From Dasyornis broadbenti (taxonomy: Eukaryota; Chordata; Aves; Passeriformes; Dasyornithidae), in assembly GCA_013397935.1 (NCBI GenBank), contig VZRN01000634.1:439326-503325 (forward strand): a DNA stretch of 64,000 nt, in the 5' to 3' direction. The notes below the pieces were generated by a model. It saw only the letters and a program-made list of their open reading frames with translations. It ran no database searches and was not told the DNA's origin. Shown here one piece after another: positions 54,008 to 63,400 of the stretch. The position numbers were made by a program, and so were the translations under genes. Position 1 is the stretch's first letter. Every line of letters starts with the position of its first letter.

Positions 54008-57000
54008 GCTAAGGAAACAGTTAATGTTGCTGTTGCTAGCTTGTTTCCAACCTTTCTCCTTCAATGGAAATAGAAAAATGACAAAAACACAAAACTGAAG
54101 GAAAATTAAATAATAGCTTCATATCTTATGGAAACTTTGATGTACTGCCTTTTCTAGCTAGTTCCCAATTAGTCCAGCTACAACACCTCAATGACAATTA
54201 GATTTGACCTGTGTTACACATCACGCTGGGGTCTTGCCAAATGCTTGTGTCAGGCATGGAATCGTTTGTTTCTATTACTAATGGGGAAAGCAGCGAGCAT
54301 TAGGTGGAAGCCTCTTAAACAGATTTGTACAAGAGAGATTCCTGGGTAACAGGCACTAACACGTCCTCACTGCTGCTGGGAGTGAGGCATCAGAGAAAGC
54401 ACTGCAGGATTAGTAGGAGTGATACTGGCAGCCTCCCTAGCTATTAAAGCACAAAAGAGAGACAGAAAGGCAGAAGAGCTCAAGAGCACGTTGAGGCAAG
54501 GGCTGGAGGCTCTAGAAAGTGGAGTAGATTCCAGCCAAATAGGAGAAAATAGAGCAGGGAGTGAATAATGCTAACTGAGAATACAGTAGCTATTGACATC
54601 TCAGTGGACTGAAGCACATCAGACCAATTTGGTTCACAGAGCTGATTCTCTCAGTGTTCAGGTAACCAAGTGAGCAGACTATGCAAACTGGATGGTGCTG
54701 GTTTAGTGGCCTCAAGAGGTTGACACAACCAAAGCTAATCAAAATTCTGCAGAAACAACAAGAGAAGCATAGACTGGAGGGATCTCTACAGCCTTGTATC
54801 CATTTGAGTATGAGCAGAATCAGAGGGCCAGGAAAGCCACCTCTGAAGAGCAAGAACTGCTAAAAACGTGGCAAAGAAGTCAGAGAAGAAGTAGATCCAC
54901 AGAACAGTTCCTTTGACTTGGTATTAGGTTTTTCTCTTTGTGTTTCCTCAGACCTGAGAGAAGAGGAAACCACTCTGAAAAGATGAATGTGATTATAAGT
55001 AGTAGTGTTATTGTCAAAAACTTTTGAAAGTAGGAAGTTAAACATAGCTCCTAGAAACTGCAGCAACACAATTTTCATATAAACTGCACCATCAGAGAAT
55101 GGTAAGTCATATGGAAAGACTCAAGGCAGGCTGAACTGCAGGAAATCTGTGCAAAGAGCAAAGGAACAAATTATTTGCTTTCCCCATGTATTTTCAGATT
55201 TATTGCCTACACCTCCAAATGCACCTTTTGCAAGATACAGTTAACAAGAACGGCATGATTCCGCTCTAAATGCTTTCTGTTCAGACATGTAAATGGAAAT
55301 AAGTATTTAAAACTCAGTTAGGGGTTTATAGCTTTTCCAGGACAGTGAGAGCTTTTTTGGGTTATGTGGATATCTAGAAAAAAAAGAACGAAAAGCCTAA
55401 ACAAAACCCCAACCACCTAAGGAAATTAAGTTCATAATGTCAGTGTCTGCTCTCCCTTCCCACTGATCTTCCTCCAATAATAGCCAACATTGCAGCCACT
55501 ATCAAAACTGTGTTTCGCAAGTACCCTCTAACAAGCAATTCAGCCTCCTTCCAATCCCTTTTGAAACAGACAGACCTTGCTAGAACGATCCCTTCCACAG
55601 GTAATAACAGAAAAGCTTTCATTTATTTTTTTTCCACAATAGTAGTCCTTATTTTGAGACTGGATTGTCAGAGAGCTTAAAAATAATCTTGCAATGAAAG
55701 CTTAAAAAAATTCTTATTTTTAGTTCTTTGTCATCATTATAACATATAAGCTGAGATATAGGCATTACCAAAGCCTTTAGGGACACCAGCATAACAACAG
55801 TAGTTCTTAAGTCAAGGGAACATAGTGGCTGGTGCCAAAGCTTGTCCAGAAGTGGAAATAAAATGCTTCTTCAGGTCACACAGTGCATCTCACACCTATA
55901 GAAAAAGCCTTAAATAGATAACGATATCAAAAATACAATCAGAATACAATCACGTGCATTACTCCATTTCATAGCTGCTGTAACTTGACACAGTACCTGA
56001 ATGCCAAAGAAAATGCCACTTGCTCAATTGTCTCCAGTACACAAAAAATATTCAGTAAATAAGCAATTTGTTCAAATGGAAAAGTATATCCTGCTTTAAA
56101 TAATTTCCACTAAAACTCAACATGTCCTAGCAAGAGCTAGAAAATTAGCATTGTTATCAACAGTTTCTTTTTATAGGAGTTTTCCTTGTTTTGCTACAGA
56201 ACCAGAGTATAATTCTTATATTTTACTATAGACCTACTGTCATTCAAACTTGACCTTTGCAGAAGGACCATTCTCAATGCAGTATGTGAATCTTCACCCA
56301 TCAAGTACCTACACAGCCATGCATTCTTACAGAATCGAGGCTGCCTTATCTGGTAAACAAATCCCAAGATTTATAAGATTAGGTTGGTATTTTATATTAT
56401 TCCTTGAATTCTGTAGACTCCTTTCTTTGTGAAAGTAACTTTACTGTAGATACTACTTTTTCCCAATAAAGTTTACTGCTACGTAAAGATATAGCTGTAA
56501 AAGTCAAATTACAGAAGGACTACATACTTATAAATACTGATTAAAATGGCACATAAAAAGAAATCAAAACTTTATAAATATGTCTTAATGGAAAACATAA
56601 TATCTAATGAATTGGAAAGTATTATGGTGAGAGCTGTGACTCTGGTTTTAAATATCCATAATTAAACAGCTAATTTTTCTCCTCTGTCAGAGCCTCTGGG
56701 ACAAAATTTATTTTTGGCCATGGAAAACAATGAGCTCAGTTCAATTAAGCTGGTCCAGTACATATTAAAAGAAAAGGCACTATGAAGCATTTGTATCATA
56801 AATATAAAACCAAAAGAAAACACAGAGAAAATCTAGGATATATTAAGAGATAGATAAATAATACCACTTCGGCTAGCTTGTCATAAACTAGCAGAACTTC
56901 AGTTACTCAAAATAGAGTAGATTGCCCAGAATTGGTTTTCACACACAGTTTTTGCTTGCCTTACTTGGATATGGAAGATATTCGGCTGAACAACATACCA

Positions 57001-58002
57001 AGTGCTAGAAGAAGAATATGGCTCTAGTTGATCTGCACATTTATTAGATAAAAGACTAAAAAGAAAGAAAAAAACAAACAAAAAGACCACAAAACAATAC
57101 AAAACCCCACCCGGATTTGAAAGAGTTGCAATAGTTCATGAAGCCCACTCATAAAATAAACCTTACTGAACTCCACTTGTAAGCTCAGCTGTTCCAACTG
57201 ACAATAAGTTCTCACAGTAAGTCCTAAAAGTAGTTCTTCAGAGATGTGGTAGTTCTTCAAGCACATATTCCAGGTGTGCTCAACTAGCTCAACAACAATG
57301 GAAAAGGAATAAATGAGGAGTTACCATCTTACCTGTATACCAGGTATGCTCTCAAGGGGGCACAGAATGACTGCATGGGACTGTGATGCAACTCAGCTGA
57401 GAGCTCTGTGAAGGGATGTGAACCTCAAATTTCATTGCAAGAAGCTCTCTCTCAGTTTAGTGACCATTTTCAGCTTACGTTCCACCTCACATTTATGACA
57501 GGACATCCCAGAAACATCTGCAAACCCTGATAATCCTTTTAAAAATCCCTGTCCTAAAAACTCTGCCCTGTAGCCTGCAAAAGCCTCAGGGAAGGACAGT
57601 GATTCCCTGCCTCTCTTGCACTGTTCCAACATGTTGTCTTACCTCCCCTATCTTTGGACCAACTTTAGTCACTTGTCTTAACGCAATGAACATTTTGAAG
57701 ACAGCACTACATTGTTGTTTTGTGTTTGCACAGCATCTTATACTGATGCTCCTGATTCATTATTAATGAAAATTATTGATAATAAAAGATTGAAACCATG
57801 AATGCAGCAGTTTCTGGAGGGACTCCAGCTGAAAGCTGTAAGGGAAAACTCTAAGGTCACTCTCAGCAATTGGTCTACAAGGTAACAATCTCTCTGCCAA
57901 TTAACTCCATGTGTAACAGCAAGTCATCCGTGTTTTCAACATTTGCTTCAAGAAAACATAGACCACATCACAAGACTAATTTTGTACTGCCATTCAAAAT
58001 AG

Positions 58003-58018
58003 ATCATCATTTGATGAT
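58003..58018. repeat. Inverted repeat, 7-bp arms, 2-base spacer
   Basis: ATCATCA TT TGATGAT. It overlaps the next inverted repeat by three bases, so only one of the two hairpins could form at a time. Confidence 0.85.
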
Positions 58019-58036
58019 GTAGCTGTCAGCTACATC
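58016..58036. repeat. Near-perfect palindrome, 10-bp arms, 1-base spacer
   Basis: GATGTAGCTG, then T, then the exact reverse complement CAGCTACATC. Part of an inverted-repeat cluster at 58.0-58.3 kb. Confidence 0.95.
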
Positions 58037-58226
58037 TGCATCAATCAGCAATAATTTCACTGCCATATTACATAAATTTATATAAACAATTGCAAAATGT
58101 GGCACATTTGTTTCAAAATAATTTCAACATTTGCCTTTAAAGTACTTGCTTTATAAAAGTCATTTCTACATAGACTGCAGTGCAGCAAGAACTCTCAGTA
58201 GAACAGTTTTTGGTTTTGTTGAATAA

Positions 58227-58265
58227 AACTCTCTAATCTTTTAATCTTTGAGAAGATTAGAGTTT
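58227..58265. repeat. Stem-loop, 10-bp perfect stem plus bulged extension
   Basis: CTCTAATCTT (58231-58240) pairs with AAGATTAGAG (58253-58262) across a 12-base loop. Allowing a two-base bulge, AAA/TTT pairing extends the stem outward. It lies about 190 bases from the palindromes at 58003-58036. Confidence 0.85.
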
Positions 58266-59430
58266 GTAACTACCACCTGATCAGGATGATGAAATTCTAC
58301 TAGTGCAATTGATTATGAAAAATGCAAAACATAATCAAGACTTTCCTATTTATAAAAAGCATAAACCCCTCTAGTATTACAGTCTTTTTAAAAGATTTCT
58401 TCTCAGTTGCACAGGGAGGTACTAAATCATTAAAATTTTAATCAAAAGAGTAGCAAAAGCAGTAGAGAAACATTGGCTAACGAGTCAAGAATCCATGTTT
58501 CAACTGGTTTTGTTAGAAATCTCTCAGAAGTTGAATTAAAATAAACATGCTGAAAACATTTCATAGTAGCAGCTTCCATTAATTAATTATTGTATATGCA
58601 CTATAAAATCCACACCACAAACATTAATGTCCAATCTTAATTTACATTATAATACAACAAAGACATGTTTTTTGAACTGCTGACTGTACATCAGCTGGAC
58701 ACTTAATTTAGGCTACAGATTTATTCACTAGTTAAGTGGGCTAACAATTGCAGATTCCAATTGCAGAAAAGCTATCACAACAGCAGAAAAAGAAGGGAAT
58801 TATGAACATTTTAAAAGCCTGCGGTCCCCTACTACTATTTAAACATTAACTAGGAACAGCAAGAGAAAATACATGTTTATGTCATAAAATTGTCAGACTG
58901 ACACATCATAAAGTCATTGCTTCTGTATACCAACGTGGAATTTAAAACATGTTTCCTAATCCATAGCCATGAACCTTGATACAACACTTAACACCTTAAT
59001 CCCTTAATTTCTCACATTACTTTTACTTAGTTATGACGTGTTCTGGATTGGATCCCTTGTGAACAAGGACCTAGAGGGTCAGCTTTTAAAGCAAGGTTTG
59101 AGAAGATGCTAAAAAAGAGCTTAAGGCAGTCGGTTGCAAAGAGAGACATTGATCACGCTGTCAGATACTAAAAGCTATTACACCGCACACAGATGGTCTT
59201 CCACCTCAGTGTACTTTTCAGAAACTAGTCAAACTAGAGCAGAGGAAAGGCACAAAGGAACTTCGGAGCAGACGTGTACGGCAATCACAAGAAATAAATC
59301 CGCGCATTTTTCAGAGAGGGGCGGAGATGCGTCTGTTTCCTGGCCGAAGGATGCCCAAAGCCCGACAGGTTTGACCAGGCACGTTCACCTCCAGCGAGCA
59401 CTGTTGTGGCCGGGACCTGCACACACTTAC

Positions 59431-59479
59431 CGCACTCGCCAGCTCCGCGCCCAGCCAGAGGAGCAGCACCAGCAGCGCC
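59431..59479 (-). CDS. COL4A6: COL4A6 coding exon 2 (signal-peptide core)
   Basis: A 49-nt exon on the minus strand between a CCTCCCGCAG acceptor and a GTAAGTG donor. In the frame set by exon 1 it encodes ALLVLLLWLGAELASA: a leucine-rich hydrophobic core, then an A-S-A signal-peptidase motif exactly at the exon end. This parallels human COL4A6, where exon 2 gives the LWLLL...EELAAA stretch. Exons 1 and 2 total 63 nt (21 codons), so the exon ends in phase 0 and joins exon 3 without frame shift. The peptide directs the nascent chain into the endoplasmic reticulum, where collagen IV trimers form. Identity rests on its linkage to exon 3 and on its position head-to-head with COL4A5, because signal peptides alone are not diagnostic. 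Confidence 0.87.
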
Positions 59480-59557
59480 CTGCGGGAGGCAAAGGGACAG
59501 AGTCACGGCGGGGCGGGGAGAAGCGCGGGGAAGGGTCGGCTGCGCCTCGGCACTCAC
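59480..59557 (-). other. COL4A6: COL4A6 intron 1 (78 nt)
   Basis: A very short GC-rich intron with donor GTGAGT and acceptor TTTGCCTCCCGCAG on the minus strand. A GTGAC about 25 nt upstream of the acceptor could serve as branch site. It carries a Sp1-type GC box (plus strand 59507-59518), so it may also add to promoter function. Retaining it would truncate the signal peptide after five residues. Confidence 0.75.
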
Positions 59558-59571
59558 CCTCCGCGCCCCAT
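59558..59571 (-). CDS. COL4A6: COL4A6 coding exon 1 (start codon and first 14 nt)
   Basis: This is the 5'-most coding piece of the alpha-6 chain of type IV collagen, a secreted basement-membrane protein. On the minus strand an ATG in a strong context (GCC before, G after) opens MGRG plus two bases of a glycine codon. A GTGAGT donor follows at once. Joining the two bases (phase 2) to exon 2 restores an open frame giving MGRGG then ALLVLLLWLGAELASA, a typical secretory signal. Read straight through the intron, this frame stops at a TGA at the donor, so the exon is only seen by splicing. Human COL4A6 is also built with a very short first coding exon followed by an exon holding the hydrophobic core. 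No upstream in-frame stop was found in the roughly 90 nt I checked, and the 5' UTR boundary cannot be placed. Another first exon is possible (see 60002-60052). The start is inferred from splice logic. Confidence 0.77.
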
Positions 59572-59829
59572 GGCCCGGGCAGCCCGCGGGGACCGCGAGA
59601 GCGCAGCCGGGTACGCGCCGCTGAGCCCGCCGGAGGAAGAGGAGGGCCCGCTGTCTCTCGAGGTGGGCAAGGCACGGTGCGGACGCTTCGCGGGCTCCTT
59701 CCCCTGGCACGATGGAGCACCGAGGGCGCCGAGCCCTGCGGGAGCGGCCGGGCTGGCACCGCCGGCGCTACCCTCTCGGGGTCGGTCACTGCTCGCTCTC
59801 CCCGGTGCCGCAGCCCCTCATGCACTCTC

Positions 59830-59866
59830 AGCGTGCCCGGACNNNNNNNNNNNAGCGTGCCCGGAC
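59830..59866. other. 11-base assembly gap flanked by identical 13-mers
   Basis: An N run at 59843-59853 is preceded (59830-59842) and followed (59854-59866) by the same 13 bases, AGCGTGCCCGGAC. This is what unmerged overlapping contig ends look like, so the gap is probably a false duplication and not missing sequence. The region is the GC-rich core of the collagen promoter, which is hard to sequence. Confidence 0.8.
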
Positions 59867-59873
59867 AGGAAGT
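59865..59873 (+). promoter_or_regulatory. ETS-type motif (ACAGGAAGT)
   Basis: ACAGGAAGT carries the GGAA core with a favourable flank for ETS-family factors. A second ETS core on the opposite strand (CGGAAGT, plus coordinates 60021-60027) lies about 150 nt away, between the two genes. Paired ETS sites are common in CpG-island bidirectional promoters. Short motifs occur by chance, so support is modest. Confidence 0.4.
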
Positions 59874-60126
59874 CTGCGCGGTCCTCGCCGAGGCGTCGCA
59901 CCTGAGCGGGCCCGGATTCGCCGGGACTGAGCCGGGGGAACCCCGCGCCCGCCGCCCACCCCTCCCGAGGGGTGACCCGGCACTGGCAACAACTCCTCCA
60001 ACTATCCACACACCACGGCAACTTCCGCTGCAGAAAATAGTCCGGGGTCCATTTACCCGCCCGGTGGAGGTGCGGGGCGGGGAGAGGCGGTGCCCGCGCT
60101 TCGAGCCGACAAAACTGCGGCGTCCA

Positions 60127-60135
60127 GGGGAAGGG
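60127..60135 (-). promoter_or_regulatory. CTC-box-like motif (CCCTTCCCC)
   Basis: The minus strand reads CCCTTCCCC, an exact match to CCCTYCCCC, the CTC box described, as I recall, in the COL4A1/COL4A2 bidirectional promoter. The plus strand continues as G-runs (GGGG, GGG, GGGGGG over 60127-60142) that could also form a G-quadruplex. A looser pyrimidine match lies at 59955-59966. Function is inferred from motif and position only. Confidence 0.45.
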
Positions 60136-60198
60136 TGGGGGGTTTGTGGCCCTCTCAGAGAGGGGCGGTAGCAGCAGCGCACCCCACACCGCCCGCCT

Positions 60199-60199
60199 N
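60199..60199. other. Single ambiguous base (N) in promoter
   Basis: One N in GC-rich promoter sequence, 147 bases upstream of the COL4A5 start codon. It interrupts no coding sequence. Confidence 0.95.
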
Positions 60200-60345
60200 G
60201 AGCCGGGAGAAGCGCCCTCGCGTGCGGCAGAGGGGCGGGCGCTGGCGTCGGGGCGGCCGGCGGGAGCCGCCTGCAGGGAGCCCTGCTGCCCCGCCGGGCT
60301 GTGCCCGCGCCGCAGGGCCGGCTCCGGAGCTCCTGAACGGGCAGG

Positions 60346-60438
60346 ATGGAGCTGCGGTGGCGGAGCTGCAGCCTAGCCGCCGGCTGCGTGCTACTGCTGC
60401 TGGGGTGCTGGGGGCCGCAGGAGGAGGCGGCGGCGGCG
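60346..60438 (+). CDS. COL4A5: COL4A5 coding exon 1 (signal peptide)
   Basis: A 93-nt coding exon in phase 0, ending in a GTGAGT donor. It encodes 31 residues beginning MELRWRSCSLAAG, then a CVLLLLGCWG hydrophobic core, then PQEEAAAA. From memory, human COL4A5 begins MKLRGVSLAAG, continues to a WGQ...EAA end, and its first exon also stops about there (27 codons). The shared M-x-LR, SLAAG, WG and EAA elements identify the alpha-5 chain of type IV collagen. That chain is a basement-membrane protein found with alpha3/alpha4 or with alpha6, and its human defects cause Alport syndrome. An in-frame TGA at 60334 and an AGGATGG context support this start. The bird peptide is slightly longer, partly through a GCG repeat (AAAA). 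The next exon is not visible in the remaining 3.5 kb, as expected for a long first intron. Confidence 0.94.
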
Positions 60439-63400
60439 GTGAGTGCGGGGCGCCCTTCTTGTTCGTCTTGGGCGCCGCGGTCCCTGCCGGGCGCGGCCGC
60501 GGTGTGGAGCTTCGGGGGGATTTTAGAGCCCATTCAGGGATGGGGTGGCCGAGGGTGGGCTACCCCTGACAGGAGCCCGGCGGCTCCTCGGGAGGGCGAG
60601 GGTCGGCGGCGAGGCCGGGCCGCGGGAGGGTCTCTCTGGCTGCCCGCAGGTGTCGGGGCTCCTGGGCCGCCCTGCCCCGGGCAAAGCCCCGCGGTGCTGC
60701 CCCTCGGACCGGCCCGCTCCCCGCGGGACCCGTGAGCCGCCCGTATGTCTGGGTTCGCCGGCGGCTCCTGGGAAGGAGGGAGTGCGAGGCGGGGGAAGCC
60801 CGGGTGAGCTTTGTGTGGGCTCTGAACCCGCTGTTCCTCCAGGACAAAGGAGGAAAGAATTTCCCCCCTGCCTTTGCCCCCAAAGGACTTCGTGAGGAGG
60901 TGTCTGAGCTCTTGCCGCTGAGCCATCACCTGCAGTCGTGAGTCACACCTGGACGAGGCAGAGAGATGGAGACATGTGGGCATGGTTTGCCGGAGGACTG
61001 TGCTTCATACGGGGGCTTCGTTTTCTTGAGAGCTGTATTTCTGCTTTCTTAAAACCCAAGTGGAGGTGCTAGCGGAGATGGTAAATGTGTGCAGTGTAGT
61101 AGAGAGCGCACAGTAGGCGGCCTGGAGGAGACTTTGGGTCTCTGTCTTTGGAAAAGGGATGCTATCCCAGTTTCCCTGGAGTGGCAGGGCCTTGGCACTG
61201 AGAGGTGGGAGAGGTGATCGCTAGCTTCAGGTTTTCAGGGTCTTTGACTAAGACCTCCAGCTGTTAATAAGTGGTGAAATGAACTAAAAAGGCTCCCACT
61301 TTAACCTGCGTTGATTTCAGGTTTTAAGATCCCTTCATCTTTCTTAACTTCTTAAGTTTACTTGGAAATGAAAACAAATCCAGACTTCTTTTGTTTAGAA
61401 TTACCTTCTAGTTGAAAAGTCATAATATGTTATGGTAATAGGTGCAGAGTATATTTCTCTTACTCCCCCCTTCAATTTTGTAGTTAGTGCTGACAAAATC
61501 TTATTTGTCTTGAACTCTCCTTTGAAGTGCATTCCTTTACACTGAAGCTTTGTAGACCTTTCATCTGCCCTCTGAAAAAGTTAAGACCGGTGATATTATA
61601 CTTCCTTCCTCTTCTACCCCTCCTTACCGTGCCCAGGTGGGGACCCAAATGTAAGTGATACCGGTGCCAGCAGTGCTCACTGATATGGAGAACTGCTTGG
61701 CTCCACATTGTCTGTAACATTGCTTCTGGTGTCTTGTTCAGTACCACTTCACCCCAGCCTGCCTGCCATAACCTCCACCCCAAAGAAGGACCCAGGCAGT
61801 CCCCCTGCAGGACTTCACTGTTTTAGCAGATGGGGGTTGAAGATAGGGAGGTTGGTGTGCCTTTTCTTTCTTCAGGAAAGCATCCAAGCAGAGTTCTGTG
61901 TGTATAATTAGTGGGAATCTGTAGGGTGTGGGAAGGGGCCTGTGGTGACCCTGTAGGCAGTCCCCTACCTTGGGAGAAATGAAGAAAGGAGCAAAATCAG
62001 TGGTGGAATTTCTGGTTCTTAACACCACCTTGTTCTGCAGCCTCTCTCTTAGGATTTGCAGTGAGACTAACTGAAGACCCAAGGGCTGAGTGGGGGTGCG
62101 GGAAAGAGAGAGATGACTCTGTTCCAAACTACATAAATCCCACTGGTTTTTTGTGATGTAGTTTTCTCTAATGGTTTCTCAATACTTTGGTGTTCTGATG
62201 TTTTTGAATTTCCTGTGATAACACTAAATGTTGCTGATCTTTATTAATGATGATCAGCAGTTTTTTTTCTGTCCATTGTCAAAAAGGGCTGACTAAATGC
62301 CATAGCAGTACGTTTGATACACGCAGTCTCTTCTGTGAGGGGTCTTGTGTCAGAATCATCCTCCCAAAAGGGTGGATGACTCCCAAAATTTGGTAGGATG
62401 ACTTCAAGTCATTCTGGTGTTCCTATTCAAATAATAGCTGAAACTGCTATTTGGCATCATAATGCACATTTCCAATAAAAAAGTTATACATTCTTTGCTC
62501 CAAGTTGATGTAAAAGTGTGTATTGCTATGTGATCAGTTACAAAGTGATGGAATAAAGTTGAGAATCATCTGTCAGTTTGCCCATCACAGAAAAATCCCT
62601 GTGACTTATTCCAAAAATCCAAACCAGTGTTTCATACTCAAGTAGGGATGGATTTCATTGTTCAGAGTTTATTTTCATAGCCCATAGTCTAAACTTGGTG
62701 AATAGTGTATAGATCATGCTATGCACTCTTGTGCAGATTCATTGTTGATGAGTGAAGCGTGTAACTGCTAATGAACATGTAAAAGTAACTGGGAGTTTGA
62801 AGAATGAATGAGATGGAAGATGGTTTCATCAATCTATGAAGCTAGAATATAAAAAAAAAGTGCTTATTTGTATGCTTTCAGAGAGGGTATGAGGGCTTAT
62901 TTCAATAGATGATATTATTGCTTAAGTGCTCTGCTAGTTTAGATATAACTCTACATACATGTATATCAGCCAATTAGCTGTTTTATAAGCAGAATTTTTT
63001 TCATCTGCTGGCAGGTTTACACTTGCACTGTGTTATAGAAAAGTGATTGCAGGTTGTGACTGCGGAATCTGTTTAATTAAAGAACATAGATGGACTAGAT
63101 TCTTCAGTTGCACTGTCTGTGAAACTCACTAAAAGCTAGCAATTGACTATTGGCTTATATTGGAAAAATTTCCTTCATAGTTAAGGCCTAGGGTTTTAAA
63201 GTGTAAATATCTTTGTCAGCCCAAAAGTTAGTAAAAATTGAATAGTGTTTGCAATGTCTTTTTTCTTTGCCTTCCGTTATAATTCCAGTTTGACTAAAAG
63301 TACAGGGTTGAAGACAGTTGTTCAAGTATGGTAAGGCAGGCTGGCAAGATAGATCTAATTTGTGTTTAAGGAAGTAATGTTTTATTTGTGAAAGTTCTCT

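Larger units (their letters stand above)
40731..59430 (-). other. COL4A6: COL4A6 intron 2, 5' segment
   Basis: About 18.7 kb of AT-rich intron between the CR1 fragment and the exon 2 donor (GTAAGTG at its 59430 end). It holds A-runs at 44111-44124, 53745-53763 and 53992-54007, a 10-bp tandem repeat at 42795-42814, A/C-rich stretches near 55389 and 57069, and a cluster of inverted repeats at 58003-58265. No collagen exon, RNA gene or further mobile element is recognised. The last 130 bases lie in the CpG island. Confidence 0.8.
60074..60258. promoter_or_regulatory. Cluster of Sp1-type GC boxes upstream of COL4A5
   Basis: GGGGCGG-type boxes occur at 60074-60082, 60162-60168, 60232-60239 and 60250-60258, all within about 270 nt upstream of the COL4A5 start codon. 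Such boxes usually replace a TATA box in CpG-island promoters. GC richness alone would give some matches. Confidence 0.5.
59572..60345. promoter_or_regulatory. COL4A6-COL4A5 shared bidirectional promoter
   Basis: Only 774 nt separate the two start codons, which face away from each other. The interval must hold both 5' UTRs and the shared promoter. It is GC-rich and CpG-dense, with no TATA box seen near either start. Visible elements include Sp1-type GC boxes (60074-60082, 60162-60168, 60232-60239, 60250-60258), a CTC-box match (60127-60135, minus strand) and ETS-type motifs (59865-59873 plus; 60021-60027 minus). An 11-base N gap (59843-59853) and one N (60199) interrupt it. Divergent pairing with a common promoter is established for COL4A1/A2, COL4A3/A4 and COL4A5/A6. 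Transcription start sites cannot be located from sequence alone. Confidence 0.88.
59296..60800. other. CpG island over both collagen first exons
   Basis: CpG dinucleotides and GC runs become dense from about 59.3 kb and fade by about 60.8-60.95 kb, in a window that is otherwise AT-rich and CpG-poor. The island covers COL4A6 exons 1 and 2, the shared promoter, COL4A5 exon 1 and the start of its intron. Several long open frames on both strands here result from stop-codon depletion in GC-rich DNA and are not genes. Boundaries are by eye. Confidence 0.9.

Noticed and set aside
59134..60171. 345-codon plus-strand open frame across the CpG island
   Set aside because: It reads through the assembly gap, COL4A6 exons on the other strand and the promoter. 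Composition is Arg/Pro/Gly-rich, as expected from stop-poor GC DNA.
23808..60438. COL4A1/COL4A2 or COL4A3/COL4A4 as the pair
   Set aside because: The plus-strand exon carries the COL4A5 SLAAG/WG/EAA pattern and exon 3 matches COL4A6 at KSY and FPEKGAR better than COL4A2 (KKFDV, YPEKGGR) or COL4A4 (VPEKGSR).
59427..60533. 368-codon minus-strand open frame
   Set aside because: It spans the promoter and the N gap and crosses COL4A6 exons 1 and 2 in the wrong frame. The splice sites and signal peptide support the short exons instead.
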